Shown: positions 32,950 through 45,058 of the stretch, one piece after another
How the letters are laid out: every line of letters begins with the position of its first letter
How positions within the stretch are numbered: the stretch's first letter is position 1
Assembly (NCBI GenBank): GCA_039720395.1
Contig: CM077824.1
Location: 18,499,046 to 18,563,045, forward strand
DNA from: Liquidambar formosana
Taxonomy: Eukaryota > Streptophyta > Magnoliopsida > Saxifragales > Altingiaceae
Reading direction: 5' to 3'
DNA length: 64,000 bases
Notes under the pieces: model-generated
Told to the model about the DNA's origin: nothing
Seen by the model: the letters and a program-made list of their open reading frames with translations, nothing else
Database searches by the model: none
Translations under genes and position numbers: made by a program

Positions 32950-35900
32950 ATTTTTTTGATCAGCAACAAAAGAGAATTTTATATATAAGAAAAGAAAAGA
33001 AACTGCAAAAGGAGGACAAGCAGTCCACCTAAAAACCAAACAAGCAACAAAAAAGAAAAAAAAAAAAAAAGAAAAAGAAAAAAAGATAATCATAAGAAGA
33101 CTAAGAACACACAGCTTTCCAATCTGATAACACTAAAAACAGAAGAATATCACCAAAAACTTTAGAAGATGAGCCCAAAATGATCCCAAAAAATGCACCC
33201 TATCCCATAAACCAGCCACAGAAGACTCCCTGCTCTCAAAAATCCTTGCATTCCTCCCAAGCCGAATGACCCAAAAAACTGCCAAAAATGCACAATTCCA
33301 AATAACCATAGCCTTCTTGGTGAACCCAAAACCCCAAAAATCAATCTCAGGAAACTCCTCAACGCGACTTGGCGAAGCCCAAGATTCATCACCCCAACCA
33401 AACAGCCTTTGCCAAAGTGAAATAGCAACTGGACAATGAAGGAAAAGATGGTCAATGCTCTCGGCCACTGACTTGCACAAAGAACACCATTGAGGCAACA
33501 CATAAAGGAAAGACCTCCTCCTTTGAAACAAATCATTGGTATTAATCCTCTTGTGATCTACAATCCAAGAAAAAACTTTAACTTTGAGGGGCACACAAGC
33601 TTTCCAACTAACAGCTGATGGAGGAAAAAAGGAAATATGAGGTTGCTCAATCAAAATTTCAAAGAAAGATTTACAAGAAAAAACACCAAATGAGTTGGCA
33701 CTCCATAACCTTTTGTTTGGAATGGACATCCTCAAAGAGAAATCCTCCAACAACAAGAACAAAGAAGCTAACTTAGCACACTCCCTATCATTAAGATTCC
33801 AAAAAAACTTGAAATCCCAACCATAAGGAAAAGAAACCGAGGAAACCATGGAAGCAATAATAGCATTATGAGACAATGAAACTCTATAAAGACGAGGGAA
33901 CAACAAAAAGAAGGGAGCATCACCTCTCCAATGGTCTTCCCAGAACTGCACCCTATCTCCTCTCCCAACAGACAAATAAATGAAATTCAAGAAACCATCC
34001 ATCCCTTTGGGAAATAAATTTCCAAGGAAATCTAGCTGAAATCATACGCCTAGCTTGAGCATCCCACCCATTATCCTGCATACCATACTTTTAATGATAG
34101 CATGCCAAAGAGAATCACACTCGAGGGGGAACCTCCACAACCACTTGCTAATAAGAGCAACATTCCTTTTCACTAAATTACCCAAAGCTGACCCCCCTTG
34201 AACCTTAGGTCTAGACACAACAGCCCAACTAACCAAATGATCTCTCTTACCCTCCCCTCAACCCTCCTATAGGAAATCCCTCATCAACTTTTCTAATGCA
34301 TGTGCCACCTTAATGGGAACTCTAAAGAGAGACAAATAATAAGTGGGTATACTAGCTAGAACTAACTGAACAAGCACCAATCTCCCACCTTTGAAAATCA
34401 AAGCTCTCTTCCGCCCATCTAACCTTTTCATAACTCTCTCCACAACTGGACTCTAGAACGATTCAACATATGGATTTCCCCCCAAAGGAAGACCTAAATA
34501 AGTCAAAGGCCACTCTCCTACTAAACAACCTAGATGATCAGCTAATCTTTGGATCTTATCACCATCATAGTTAATCCCCACAACAGAACATTTACTTGTA
34601 TTGACTTTAAGCCCCGAAACCAATTCAAAAATTTGCAAAATAACCTTGAAATTTAAAAACTTCTGTTCATTCTGAAGAGAAGAACAATGTATCATTTGCA
34701 AATTACAAATGAGAGACAGGAACCCTATCTTAGCCCAGCACCCTCAATCAATCCCGCAGCCCTAGCCTTATCAAAAAGTCTACCCAACACATCTACAACC
34801 AAAACAAACAAAAAATGAGATAAAGGATCTCCTTGCCTCAACCCCCTAGATGCCTTAAAAGAACTACCAAGCTTCCCATTAACAATAACAGATAAATTAG
34901 TAGAAGAAAGACAACTATGAATCCACTTCCTCCATCTATCACCAAAACCCTTCCTTTTTAAAACAAAGTCCAAAAAATCCCACTCTATATGATCATATGC
35001 CTTTTCAAAGTCAATTTTTGAACAATAAACCTTCCCTTTTGTTAGCCCTATATTCCTCCACAGTTTCATTGGCTATCAAGGCTAAATTTAAAATCTGACA
35101 ACCCTCCACAAAAGCTCCTTGGGAACCAGAAACGGTTTCACCCAATACACCTCTCAATCTAATAGACAAAACCTTGGCTAATATTTTATACAAGGATGAA
35201 ACCAAGCTAATAGGCCTAAAATCCTTAATCTTCAAGGAATCACTCTTTTTGGGAATCAAACAAACAAAAATGGCATTAGTACTTGCATTCACAATCCCAC
35301 TATCAAAAAACTCTACAAAAACTCTTATAAGATCATCCTTAATAATATCTCAACAGTCCTAAAATAAAGCCATAGAATACCCATTAGGACCTGGAGCCTT
35401 ATCTCTACAACAATCAAAGACAGCCGACTTAATTTCATCTAGATCAAAAAGCCTCTCCAACCTCTTAGCACTAGACTCACAAATGGGAAACTAGGTCAAT
35501 CCTTCTAACAAAGGCCTCTCCCTACCACCTAAACTATACAGGGAAGAGAAAAAGTTATAAATCTCACTCACAATCCTCTCTTCATTCTCAATCACCACAT
35601 TACCCTCCACCTCCAACTTACAGATCATTTTCTTTTTTCTACTACCATTAGCCACTCTATGAAAAAACCTAGTATTGTTATCACCTTCCTTCAACCATTT
35701 CACCTTGGCCTTTTGAGACCAAGAGATTTCCTCTCTAAAAGATACGACCTCTAACTTCTCCTTCAACTCCTTCCGCTCCAATCTCTGACCCTCATAGATA
35801 ATACCATCCACCTCCAAATCATCTAACTCCACAATCCTCCTAGAAATGGAACTCTTCACAATTCTAGTATCACCAAACACATTCATATTCCAATCTTTAA

Positions 35901-36046
35901 TATTCTGTTTAATCAACTTCAATTTCCACGTAAACTTAAAACCTTCCCATCCATGAACATCACGGTTCCTCCACCACTCCCCAAAACATTTCCTAAACAA
36001 ATGGTGCTCCAACCACATATTCTCAAATCTAAAAGAAGGACCCCAC
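32950..36046 (-). mobile_element. Second 5'-truncated L1-type LINE, minus strand
   Basis: The minus-strand pieces read in order. 35491-36018 is the end of the endonuclease domain and the linker (WLEHHLFRKCF, WLKEGDNNTRFFH). 35011-35292 and 34725-35069 are the reverse transcriptase (IFVCLIPKK, DFRPISLVSSLYKI, DFEKAYDHIEWDFL, ASRGLRQGDPLS). 34453-34701 is the later RT (VSGLKVNTSKCS), with the FADD active site lost. 33133-34002 is the zf-RVT domain (VPLKVKVFSWI, CSLCKSVAESIDHLFLHC). The tail is an A-rich AAAAAAATAAAATAAAATAA at the low-coordinate end. Several stops and frameshifts make it inactive. Coding starts at GPSFRFENMW near 36046, so the 5' truncation lies within the endonuclease. Confidence 0.85.
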
Positions 36047-36247
36047 GAATATCAGTGTCGGTTTTGATTAATCTGATTTGCCCCCACTCCCAAGAAGTCT
36101 ATTTAGTGGTGCATATAGATCACCGTGGTTGTTTTATCAGAATTGTTTAAGAGGGGAATTTTTTGTTGATAACTGTTACATTTATTGGACACAGAAATTA
36201 GTGTTTGATGTTGTTTATTCTCTTTTGCCTTTCTTCTGTTTGATTAG

Positions 36248-36307
36248 TGGTGGAAGCTAAAGATGGAACCATTTCTGTAGCTTCTGCATTTGCCGGTCGA
36301 CAAGAAG
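36248..36307 (+). pseudogene. Isolated exon resembling the N-terminus of plant guanosine deaminase
   Basis: Between an AG acceptor (36246-36247) and a GT donor (36308-36309) the sequence encodes VEAKDGTISVASAFAGRQE. This closely matches the second-exon region of plant guanosine deaminase (GSDA), a cytidine-deaminase-fold enzyme that converts guanosine to xanthosine. No catalytic-domain exons (HAE and PCxxC motifs) were found downstream to 41 kb, nor a first exon upstream, where LINE sequence ends at 36046. It is probably a gene fragment left by rearrangement or captured by a transposon. The match rests on about 19 residues. Confidence 0.55.
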
Positions 36308-36958
36308 GTAGTGCCTAATTTCTATATATCTCAATATTTGTTCGATTTTTTCTTTTCTTTCTGATATAAATGATTAGATTTGGACAAACTACCTTAGTGC
36401 CAAAAAAGTGTTCATAATGAATTTGCATATTAAAATTTTAATTCATTGTCCACTTTATGTAAATTCATTTTAGCTTTAACATTTGTAGATTTATTCTGAA
36501 ATCGACAAGGATCACCTTCACCAACCACCATCAAGACCAGCTACGCTCTTCCCTCTTCCCCCCCCCCCCCCCCCCCTCTCCCTCTCCCCCTCTTTTTTGT
36601 TTTTTTTTTTATTTTTTTTTATTTTGGGTCTGGGTTTTTCGCCCTTGATCAATGACCTCTATTTTAAACTTCACATGCACAACTAAAAGAGATGAGACTT
36701 AAAAAGGCTTCACATGCAATGGGGGCACAGCCGTTAGCCCCTAGTTATTTAGATACAAGTGTAAATTCCTTGGGTGCAGCATAAGGAGATTATGACGATA
36801 TCTTACTGAACATTTTCAATTTGTTTTGGTGGATTTTGATTATGACAATTGGTTCCACATATTCTTTTCCTTCATTAGATTTTCGTCTCTCTTCTAGGAT
36901 TGTCTTTCTATGCTGGGCATTGTAAGAGGCCATGGATATATACCTATATATATTTATG
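36308..36958. other. Non-coding stretch with homopolymer tracts
   Basis: It contains a run of about 19 C (36559-36577) followed by C/T and T-rich tracts. No further exon of the deaminase-like gene is recognised. Confidence 0.5.
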
Positions 36959-37367
36959 GAGTGAGGCTATTGCCACCACATAAAGTACTCAAAGCTCCCC
37001 ATTAGTTTACAATTTTTGAGGTTTTATGAAAAATATAAAAGGTTTTTATGAAAACTAATAGTATTGTTCACTAGAAAACATCATTCTGAACAACTTTGTA
37101 GGAGAATTTTTTTCCAAAATCTATCATTTAAGCAAACTATTTAGCCATTTACAATCTCTATTTCATTTTCCATGAAAAATTGCCAAAAAATATACTTAAA
37201 TGACAGATTTTGAAAAAACTTTATTCTACAAAGTTGTCCAGAATGATGTTTTCTAATAGACTATGTGATTAGTTTTCATAATTTTTTTTACATTTTTCAT
37301 AAAACCTTAAAAATAAAAATTAAATGGGGGGCTTAGAGTATTTTATGTGGTGGCAATAGCCTGGCCC
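36959..37367. mobile_element. Palindromic MITE, 409 bp, 9-bp target duplication (Mutator-like)
   Basis: The left end GAGTGAGGCTATTGCCACCA and the right end, reverse-complemented, GGGCCAGGCTATTGCCACCA share CAGGCT/GAGGCTATTGCCACCACATAAA over about 26 bp. ATATTTATG flanks both sides (36950-36958 and 37368-37376). The interior is a near-complete inverted repeat around 37160 that would fold into a long hairpin. It belongs to the same family as 61206-61899 and 5800-6185. No coding capacity. Confidence 0.85.
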
Positions 37368-37375
37368 ATATTTAT

Positions 37376-37477
37376 GTGTGTGTGTGTGTGTGTACAAAAG
37401 AGTTAAGTGGTTGAAAGATTTGCCCTATGCAGACTTTGATGCCTATGGTCTTCTTCTCCCCCCCCCCCCCCCCCCTC

Positions 37478-37514
<37 letters not shown>
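37376..37514. repeat. GT, poly-C and CT simple repeats
   Basis: A GT microsatellite (37376-37392), a run of about 18 C (37457-37474) and about 16 CT units (37482-37512) lie next to the MITE. Homopolymer length here is likely unreliable. Confidence 0.9.
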
Positions 37515-37515
<1 letters not shown>

Positions 37516-37865
37516 TAGATGCCTATGGTTTTCTTGCTTGTCTATTTTTTTAGGACAAGAAGAGAAAAAGAATTCCCTAGCTTCCAAATGAAACCCTTGA
37601 CTTGTGAATGCCTTTGCACTAGGATGAAGATTTTCATTTTTGGCTTTTCACAGGGTTGGCTTATTTGTTCTCAGGTTTCCTGATAAAACCCATGGAGCTC
37701 AACCAGCATACCAAAGTAAAATAATGTGGAGATGTTCAAAAAGCAGCAGGAACACATCTTCCATGTGAAATATCAAAAAAAGTTTAGAAAGGGTACGAAG
37801 GGAAAAGAAATGCCGCGACCAAAAAGTACCCAAAATGATTAAAGCCGATAAAACAGCATTGGGTT
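37515..37865. other. Short non-coding spacer
   Basis: No coding motif or element ends were recognised between the simple repeats and the following tandem duplication. Confidence 0.4.
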
Positions 37866-39973
37866 AAAGGTTGTAAAGGTATATACCAGAAAGTCATGGA
37901 ACTATTCTCTCCCCCCATTCCCTCCCCCTCTCCCTACTTTTCCCTATTCTCTGTATGATTGATACTTTGAACTTCAATGTCACTAATGCTAGTGTCAATG
38001 TATCTGCAAGCAAGTTGCATATGGACTTTGGTCAGACCCTTCACAATCCTTTCTCCTCAATGGAGGTATTGGTAGGACTAGATGCACCGGCAAAGACACT
38101 AGTAACCTTTTTCAATAAGAAAATGCTGTTGATCCCTTTTTTTCCCCCCTTAAATTCTATCCCTAATGTTGTGGTTACTTACATAGCATGCATTTGAAAA
38201 ACACAATACTATCATGTGTTGATGTGGCGGTCATGTCATGATGAAAAAAAATTTAGGGAAAAAAATTAGGGATGAATTGCATTACTCTTCAAAATTACAG
38301 GTTGCTTTCGCAATCAATATATGTGCTTTTTGAAAGTCTACTATATCTGTCTTGTTCAACTGCAGTCGTGCTTAACCAGCCCACGACCGCAGTTAGGAAT
38401 TTGTAAATATTCGGATAAGTTTTGACAAGATTAGGATCTGAATTAGTCTCACTTCTTGAAATTTGCCCCTAATTTTTTCTGTGAAAAAAAACACTTTGCT
38501 TTTTAATCGTCTTTATTTGCCCTGAATTTCACCGATTTTTGTGGATTGAGCGCATTTTAGTTTTCAAAATTTATTTAATGTGTATAAATACTTAAAATCA
38601 CTGAATCTATTAACTTCTTCCCCACTCCATTAAAACAGCCCATTTTTAATATTTTTACCGGAATTCATCATCAACTCAATCTAATTTTTGCTTTGGATAC
38701 ATATTTAATGTGTTAGTACTTGACTTTTTCCCCAGTTCTTAACTGTATCGGGTAAAAGAAAATATTTAAAAATTATAGGCACTTCCCAGGTATGTTTGAT
38801 GTGTGTTGGGTAGACATTGGCATCTAGCAGGTGTCGGACACTGTATTTTCAGATTTTTTGAAGCGTCTACGTTTCCTAGTTTATTCATCTTATATTTAGG
38901 ATCCAATTTAAAAAAAACAAAGTCATAGTTGATACAAGCCAAATCAAATAATCACATTATCAAGAGGAATAGGAATTCAAAGTTCTGTTTTAAATTTTTG
39001 AATGGGTCATCCTAAGACTTTTCATTCATATTCTGAAATTATTAATTAGTTATCTATTATTATATATGATACACAAGACTATCTACAAGATGACAAATAC
39101 GTTAGAAAGGTTGTGAAGGTATCATACCAGAAAGGCATGGAAGTATTCCCTCCCCCTCTCCCTACTTTTCCCTATTGTCTCTAAGATTGGTAGTGTCAAT
39201 GTATCTTCAAAATTTGTTTCATGTGTGTAAGTACTTAAAATCACTGAATCTACTAACTTCTTCCCCAGTTCATTAACACAGCCAATTTCTAATATTTGTA
39301 CCCGAATTTACCATCAACTCAATTTAATCTCTGCTTTGGATACATATATGTGCTAGTACTCGACTTCAAGCATAGTTCCATTTTCCTCACAAAACATTTT
39401 TAAAAAAAATTGAATTCCTCATCAATTATTTACTTCCAACTATCAAAATATACAAAAAGACTACCCACGAAACATTTATAAAAACAAAAACAAATTTCTC
39501 ATCAATTATTTAATTTCAACTATCAAAATACACGAAAAGACTAATCCTTGCCTTGTCGCAAGCGTGTCCCCATGTGTCAATAGAGCGTCAGAATTGTGTC
39601 TTGATCGTATCGGGTTAAAGAATAGATTTAAACCCAAGTGTGTCTAACATGTTCAAGGTAGGCATCGATATTGGACAAGTGTCAAACTACATTTGACAAA
39701 TTTTCTGAAGTGTCGATGCTTCTTAGCTCATTCATCTTATACTTTGGATAAATTTAGATTTTTTTACAAAAAGAAAAAAAAAATGCCAAAGAATCATAGT
39801 TCATACAAGCCAAATCAAATAATCACATTATCAAGAGGAATAGGAATTCAAAATTTTGTTTTAAATTTTCGATGGGGTCTTCCTAAGACTCTTCATTCAT
39901 ATTATCAAATTGATAATTAACTATATATTATTATATATGATACACAAGACCATCTACAAGATGACAAATATGT
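37866..39973 (+). repeat. Tandem direct duplication of about 1.2 kb non-coding sequence
   Basis: Unit 1 runs 37866-39105 and unit 2 39106-39973, with about 370 bp missing from unit 2. Marker blocks are TCCCTACTTTTCCCTATT (37932 and 39162), ATCACTGAATCTA followed by AACTTCTTCCCCA (38598 and 39241), and AAGCCAAATCAAATAATCAC (38937 and 39808). The copies have clearly diverged. The frame 37955-38197 lies within unit 1 but is not kept in unit 2, so it is probably not coding. Confidence 0.8.
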
Positions 39974-42810
39974 CAAAAGTTAGAATTAAGTAAAACTAGT
40001 AGTTAAAATGTCTCTAATTCAATACGAAAGGGTGGGCAACTTATCCTTTAGAGAAAGCAGGATTCGATTTCTCACTCTCTCTTACAATGACCTAGCACTC
40101 GGATTTAATGCCAGCATTAAATGGGCCATGTAATTTGTGGCTTGGAGCCATCGACAGTCAGCATGATATGGTCAATCCAATCTTTGGAAAGTACACACCT
40201 GAATCTCGCATGCCTTAGGACTCGAACCTAACTTGGCCCATGACAGCAACAACACAGCATCAACCGCAAAACCAGGGAAGGAAAAGGAAAAAAAGAAAGA
40301 AAAAAGGAAGCACAACCAGCAGGAAGAAAAGACCCAGCTTCCTAGTAATAATGTATAGTCGGTCTCTTTTAATTATTTTTTATTCTTTTATTTTGGTACC
40401 AATAATAAAATGGTAGGATTAGAACATGGAAAAACCATTGATGAAGAATCTTGGATCTTTTTCATTGACCATTGATTGCTGGTTCCATCCCACTGTATGT
40501 GACCCATGCATAAGAAAAAAACAAAGAAAAATTGCTATTATTCCCAACTAACTTGTCCCACTTTTCATTACTAGGTTACATTTGTTATTAATGAATGAGA
40601 GAGAATAAAATGGTAATTCCATTAACTAAAGAAATATGATAATTTGGTAGCCTTATGGAATAATTAATTCCTTTATGGGGCTCTATTTCCTCTAATGAAG
40701 AAATAATCATTATTTTCTTTTAATGAATGAAATCATAGTAAGGGGTTTCATGTTCTCATCTAATCTTTCTCATTCCATTCTTACTCCTTACCAAAATAGT
40801 GGAATGGACTAATCAATTCTTATTCTCATTCCCATTCTCATCCCTTTCTATTCTATCTTCATTCCATTCATTCAAACCAAACGCAGTCTTAATGTCATAA
40901 GGAGAGGGTGTCACATATATCCAATATTTTTATTTGATTTGATTTTTTTTTTTAATTTAAAAAAAAAAAAATTGATTCTTCTACCATGTGCTGCATGTGA
41001 CATTAAATATTATTCTTAAGTAAAAAAGAATTAATTTTTTTTAGTTACTAATTTGTCATAACTACGTCAATCATTATAAAAGAAAAAAGAAAAAAAAACG
41101 GGCAAATCTGTCTGTCATCTTTAGTATTTTCTATGATGGGTGTACTTTTGAAAATATTTTTTTCTGCTTAATTAATTTTGCTTAGAAACAAAACTAAATC
41201 TAGTCCATAATGCTATTTTGTTATTAAATAAACACTTCTGAACTGGTTTGAAAAAAAGAAAGTTTTAAAAAAAAATCAAACACTATGTTTATGCATCATT
41301 TTCTATACAAGACTGAATAAATTTGATTTTTTAAAAAAGTTAGAATGACCAAACAATAATAAAATAAAATCAAAATGGATCAAAATCACTTTCATGTTAT
41401 CTTATCTCAGAGCCTCCACACCCAAAGATTGGTGCTAAAAAAGATTGGGAGTCAAAGTCAGAGAAGAACCACATGGGAGAGGAGACAAAACCGAAAGAGA
41501 GCACACAAGGTGAGAACATTAATGCAGCATTTTTCGTCTTTCAAAGTTTTAACTCATATTTATGCTTAATAAATAATGAATTAAATTAAATTCTTGGGAG
41601 TCAACAAACACTACAGTCCATAGGGTCCAACCTAACCAATGCCACGAGACTTTTCATAAATACCCAAATACCAAAAAAAAAGTTCATGGCGGCAACGGCA
41701 GGTATGTCTGCTTCAACCATCTATGACTCTCCTCGTTTTACTCTCTCTCTCTCTCTAGACTTCTACACCTCGTGTTCCCATTCCCATGTTTTCATTGTTT
41801 TTTGGGTCTGTGGACATTCCAGAGAGAAATTAATGGCAGACATTCTCCAATTTATTATTAGTGTGGTAATCTTGTGGACTTGGCTTCATGTTAAGGAGCT
41901 GCTCTCCACTGATTGAAGGACTGAATAAATAAATAAAATAAATAAAAAATAAGTGAAGTTGAAAATTAGGTGTCGGTGACACTATGCAAGCAATTGTTTG
42001 GGCTGGCAATGTGATCCGATATGGGTTGGATCAAATTTACGCAAACCTGCCAACCTAATTCATATTGTCAACCATTTAATTTATATTAATTAAAAGTCTT
42101 GACACATAATTTCAAATATTAATCAATGGGTTAATAAGGGTTTAAACGAGTCCAGAATTCCAATTCATAGGCAATTCAAGTTCAAAGGTGACTGCATTAT
42201 TATAAAATAAAATAAAATAAAAATTCCAAAGGGGGTGGTTAGACTATGCTTGATTTTTCATTCAACCATGTGAAAGGAATTAAGCCCATAGTTGATTGAG
42301 TTCTTTGACGCATTTTTTTAACCCCTGGGCACGCTTTTAACAATGAAATCTTCCAAGTAAATGGACTCATGAAGGGTCACTACCATTCCAAACAGGAAAA
42401 AAGAAAGAGGAAAAGAAAAAATGCCATTCCGAAAAAGGATGGTAAAATTGGTAGACCCTTCTATTTGAAAAATAAGGTAGTTCTTATCTTGGGCATTAAT
42501 TAAATGCATTGATAATGGCCTTACTCCATTGGTGAATTAGTGGGACTAAGGGTATCATACCCTATTGGAAAAAAGAAATAAAAATAATAAAAATAAAATA
42601 GTAGCTTCCCTTTTATCTATATATCTATCATTCTAATCTATATTCTATATGGAGGAGAGATTTGTGGATTTCAATAGCTTCTCCAATTATCTTCTCATTC
42701 TCCATTATTGTCCATCATAATATACATAAATATTGTGATTGCCTCTATTCCACACTTGATTCTACTAGCCACTGTCTCATTCCTTTTTTTTTTTTTTATA
42801 ATCATAAACT
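39974..42810. other. AT-rich intergenic stretch, no gene supported
   Basis: It contains a possible inverted-repeat element with ends related to AAACCAAACGCAGTCTTAAT near 40870, A/T homopolymers near 40945-40970, and a weak tRNA-like patch (AGGATTCGATTTC near 40049). The small frame at 41686-41916 (MAATAGMSASTIY..., with one hydrophobic helix near its C-terminus) has TATA-like TTCATAAATACC upstream, but no recognised family. It is not called a gene. Confidence 0.45.
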
Positions 42811-43070
42811 AGAGGTAGTGTGCATGCCCAATAGCATAGTTATTATCATTGAAGAGAATCGCGGGGATAGGTGGTTGGTTGATTTGGATTCAAATTAATA
42901 TGAAATTACTATTTTACCAATTAATAATCCCTTTTTTATAAGAGGTGGTGTGCATGCTCAATAGCATAGTTATTATCATTAAAGAGAATTGCGGGGATGG
43001 TTGGTTGGTTGATTTGGATTCAAATTAATATGAGATTACTATTTTACCAATTAATAATCCCTTTTTGTTT
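42811..43070 (+). repeat. Tandem duplication, unit 130 bp
   Basis: Unit 1 starts AGAGGTAGTGTGCATGCCCA at 42811 and unit 2 starts AGAGGTGGTGTGCATGCTCA at 42941. The copies differ at only a few positions, so the duplication is young. No coding content is recognised. Confidence 0.95.
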
Positions 43071-43242
43071 TTATGAGAAGTACTGTATATGGAATTAATT
43101 TTGGTATTTAAGTTGTTAGAGATAATTTGAAAGACCAATCCAACCCAGCACCTTAATATATAGTATGGACGTGGTTTTTTTTTTTTGTTTTTTTTTTAAT
43201 AAAAAAATGGAGGGTCCTTTTTAATCCCACCACAACACATTA

Positions 43243-43461
43243 GGGTCATGTTTGTTTGGTTGGAATGGAATGAATCCAATTCATTTCAAACAACATGTTT
43301 GGATAAGGTAATTAAATGAAAATTGAATCAAACAGTAATAGTAAATTATAATGATATTCATTCTACAATGTTTATTTCAATTTCATTCCATTCCAGACTA
43401 TTTTAAGTAAATAATCATATTTCATTCTCATCTATTCCATACCAACCAAACAAACACGTCT
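43243..43461. mobile_element. Tourist-like (PIF/Harbinger) MITE, about 219 bp
   Basis: The left arm has CATGTTTGTTTGGTTGGAAT and the right arm, reverse-complemented, CGTGTTTGTTTGGTTGGTAT. TTA occurs just outside both ends, as expected for the PIF/Harbinger superfamily. The interior holds ATTCATT and ATTCCATTCC blocks in inverted array. No coding capacity. Confidence 0.65.
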
Positions 43462-43884
43462 TTTAACTTTCTACCCCTCCCTTAACCCCGAGTAGAAGGA
43501 AACAATCTCATCATAAAAGCAGGGTCCAGGGATGAGATATTATGATTGACATTATGGGAGGGAGTTTTTTTGCAAAAAGTCCAACATATGAGTGGTGAAA
43601 TTTACAATAAAAAATGGTAATATATATCATGCGCTAGGGCCCCCCTCATCAGCCGGCGAGCGGTCCAACTTGGAGGAGGCATAACCGACATTTGGGTCCT
43701 ACCTTAGTCCATTCCACAAATGCCACTTTATTAAGTGACAGCTCCATAAGGTATAGTTTGTTAGGTTTGTTTTAGTTTACAAATTAACGTATCATTTTGC
43801 AGTATCCTAATATTATATTTGATTAAATTTTGGTCAATGATCTTGGCGCGGTGGCGCCCTAAATTATTAAGAAATTGGTGCCCC

Positions 43885-43921
43885 CGCGGGCGGGCGGGCG
43901 GGCGGGCGGGCGGGGGGGGGG
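43885..43921. repeat. CGGG microsatellite followed by a G run
   Basis: Seven to eight GGGC units followed by about nine G form an isolated extremely G-rich island in an AT-rich background. It is capable of G-quadruplex formation on the plus strand. Confidence 0.95.
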
Positions 43922-45026
43922 ATGAGTGACCTAGGCTTCAATGACGTTTTTCGAAGGATAAATTATACAAAACCCAAAAAATGTGATAAACAAACTAAGC
44001 TTTTTGTTCAGAATGAGATGATTAAAACAGTAAGTTAACTATTTATATAAATAAATAAGAAAAACATGGTTCTTTAGGGAAGTGCAATTGATGAGATTGG
44101 CAGCCAACATCATTCCCACTAGAAAGAGATTTCGGAGGCAAAAAAAAAAAAACATGGGAGGGACAAATGTGGGCGTGCAAAATTTGAATCCCCAGATGTC
44201 CATGACAGCGCACAGAGGAAAAATTTTATCTACCCTATTCAAGCAAATCATGTGTGCATAAAAGGTACTTCAAATCAATAGGTTGCACTTTTCACACTGT
44301 ATGTGTGCTTTGCTTTACACATTGTTCCTAAAAATCATGGCTAATCAATAATTTAAACTAGCTTTGACATGGCTCATACTATTTTTGGCTTATAGCAATT
44401 GGAGTTTTGCCTTTTTTTTTGTTAATGCTTGGCTCATTGAGAGATTTTGTGACTTTTGACCCAGCAATGTGTCGGTAAAGTTATTTATTTTTTTTATTAG
44501 GAGACGGTATATTAGAAAAATCTAAAAGTCGTAATGGGTTAAATCCGCAACGACTTGGACCCCGTACACAATTAGGGATCTCTTCTAACCATAAAGTCAT
44601 CTGACCATCAAAGCCCCCTCCTAAGGAAAAAATATAAAACAACTAATAATGTGCACCACGCATAAGCAAGGTATTTAAGAAATCACAGCAACAATTATTC
44701 TGTTCCACACTCCACATGCATAGATAGCCATCAAAATCCTTTTTGATTTTATAAAGAGCCAAGTATGGATTTGACTTGTACTTTTCCCCAACTAAAGTTT
44801 AGGCATGATATCAAAAGCAAATGTTTTACATACCATTAAATTCTCCCTACTTACCAAAAAAAATTAAAAATTCTGTGTGTTTTATTTTTGGGATATTCAT
44901 GAATAAATTCAAATGCAACTTTTTGTCATGGTAGATAATCTTTTAACAACACCCATGAACTTTCCAACTCAGGTTTTTTCTAGAGAAAAACTACATCCAC
45001 CACCTAAGAACAATGCTATATATCCC

Positions 45027-45058
<32 letters not shown>

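Noticed and set aside
40030..40230. Possible plus-strand SINE (AGGATTCGATTTC)
   Set aside because: Single B-box-like motif with no convincing A box or tail.
41686..41916. Small 76-codon frame with a TATA-like element upstream and one hydrophobic helix
   Set aside because: No family recognised. A GTATGT donor-like site right after codon 6 makes the reading uncertain. Not strong enough to call a gene.
44517..44630. Possible minus-strand SINE (GGTCAGATG...GGGGTCCAAGTC)
   Set aside because: A box is poor and no target duplication was found.
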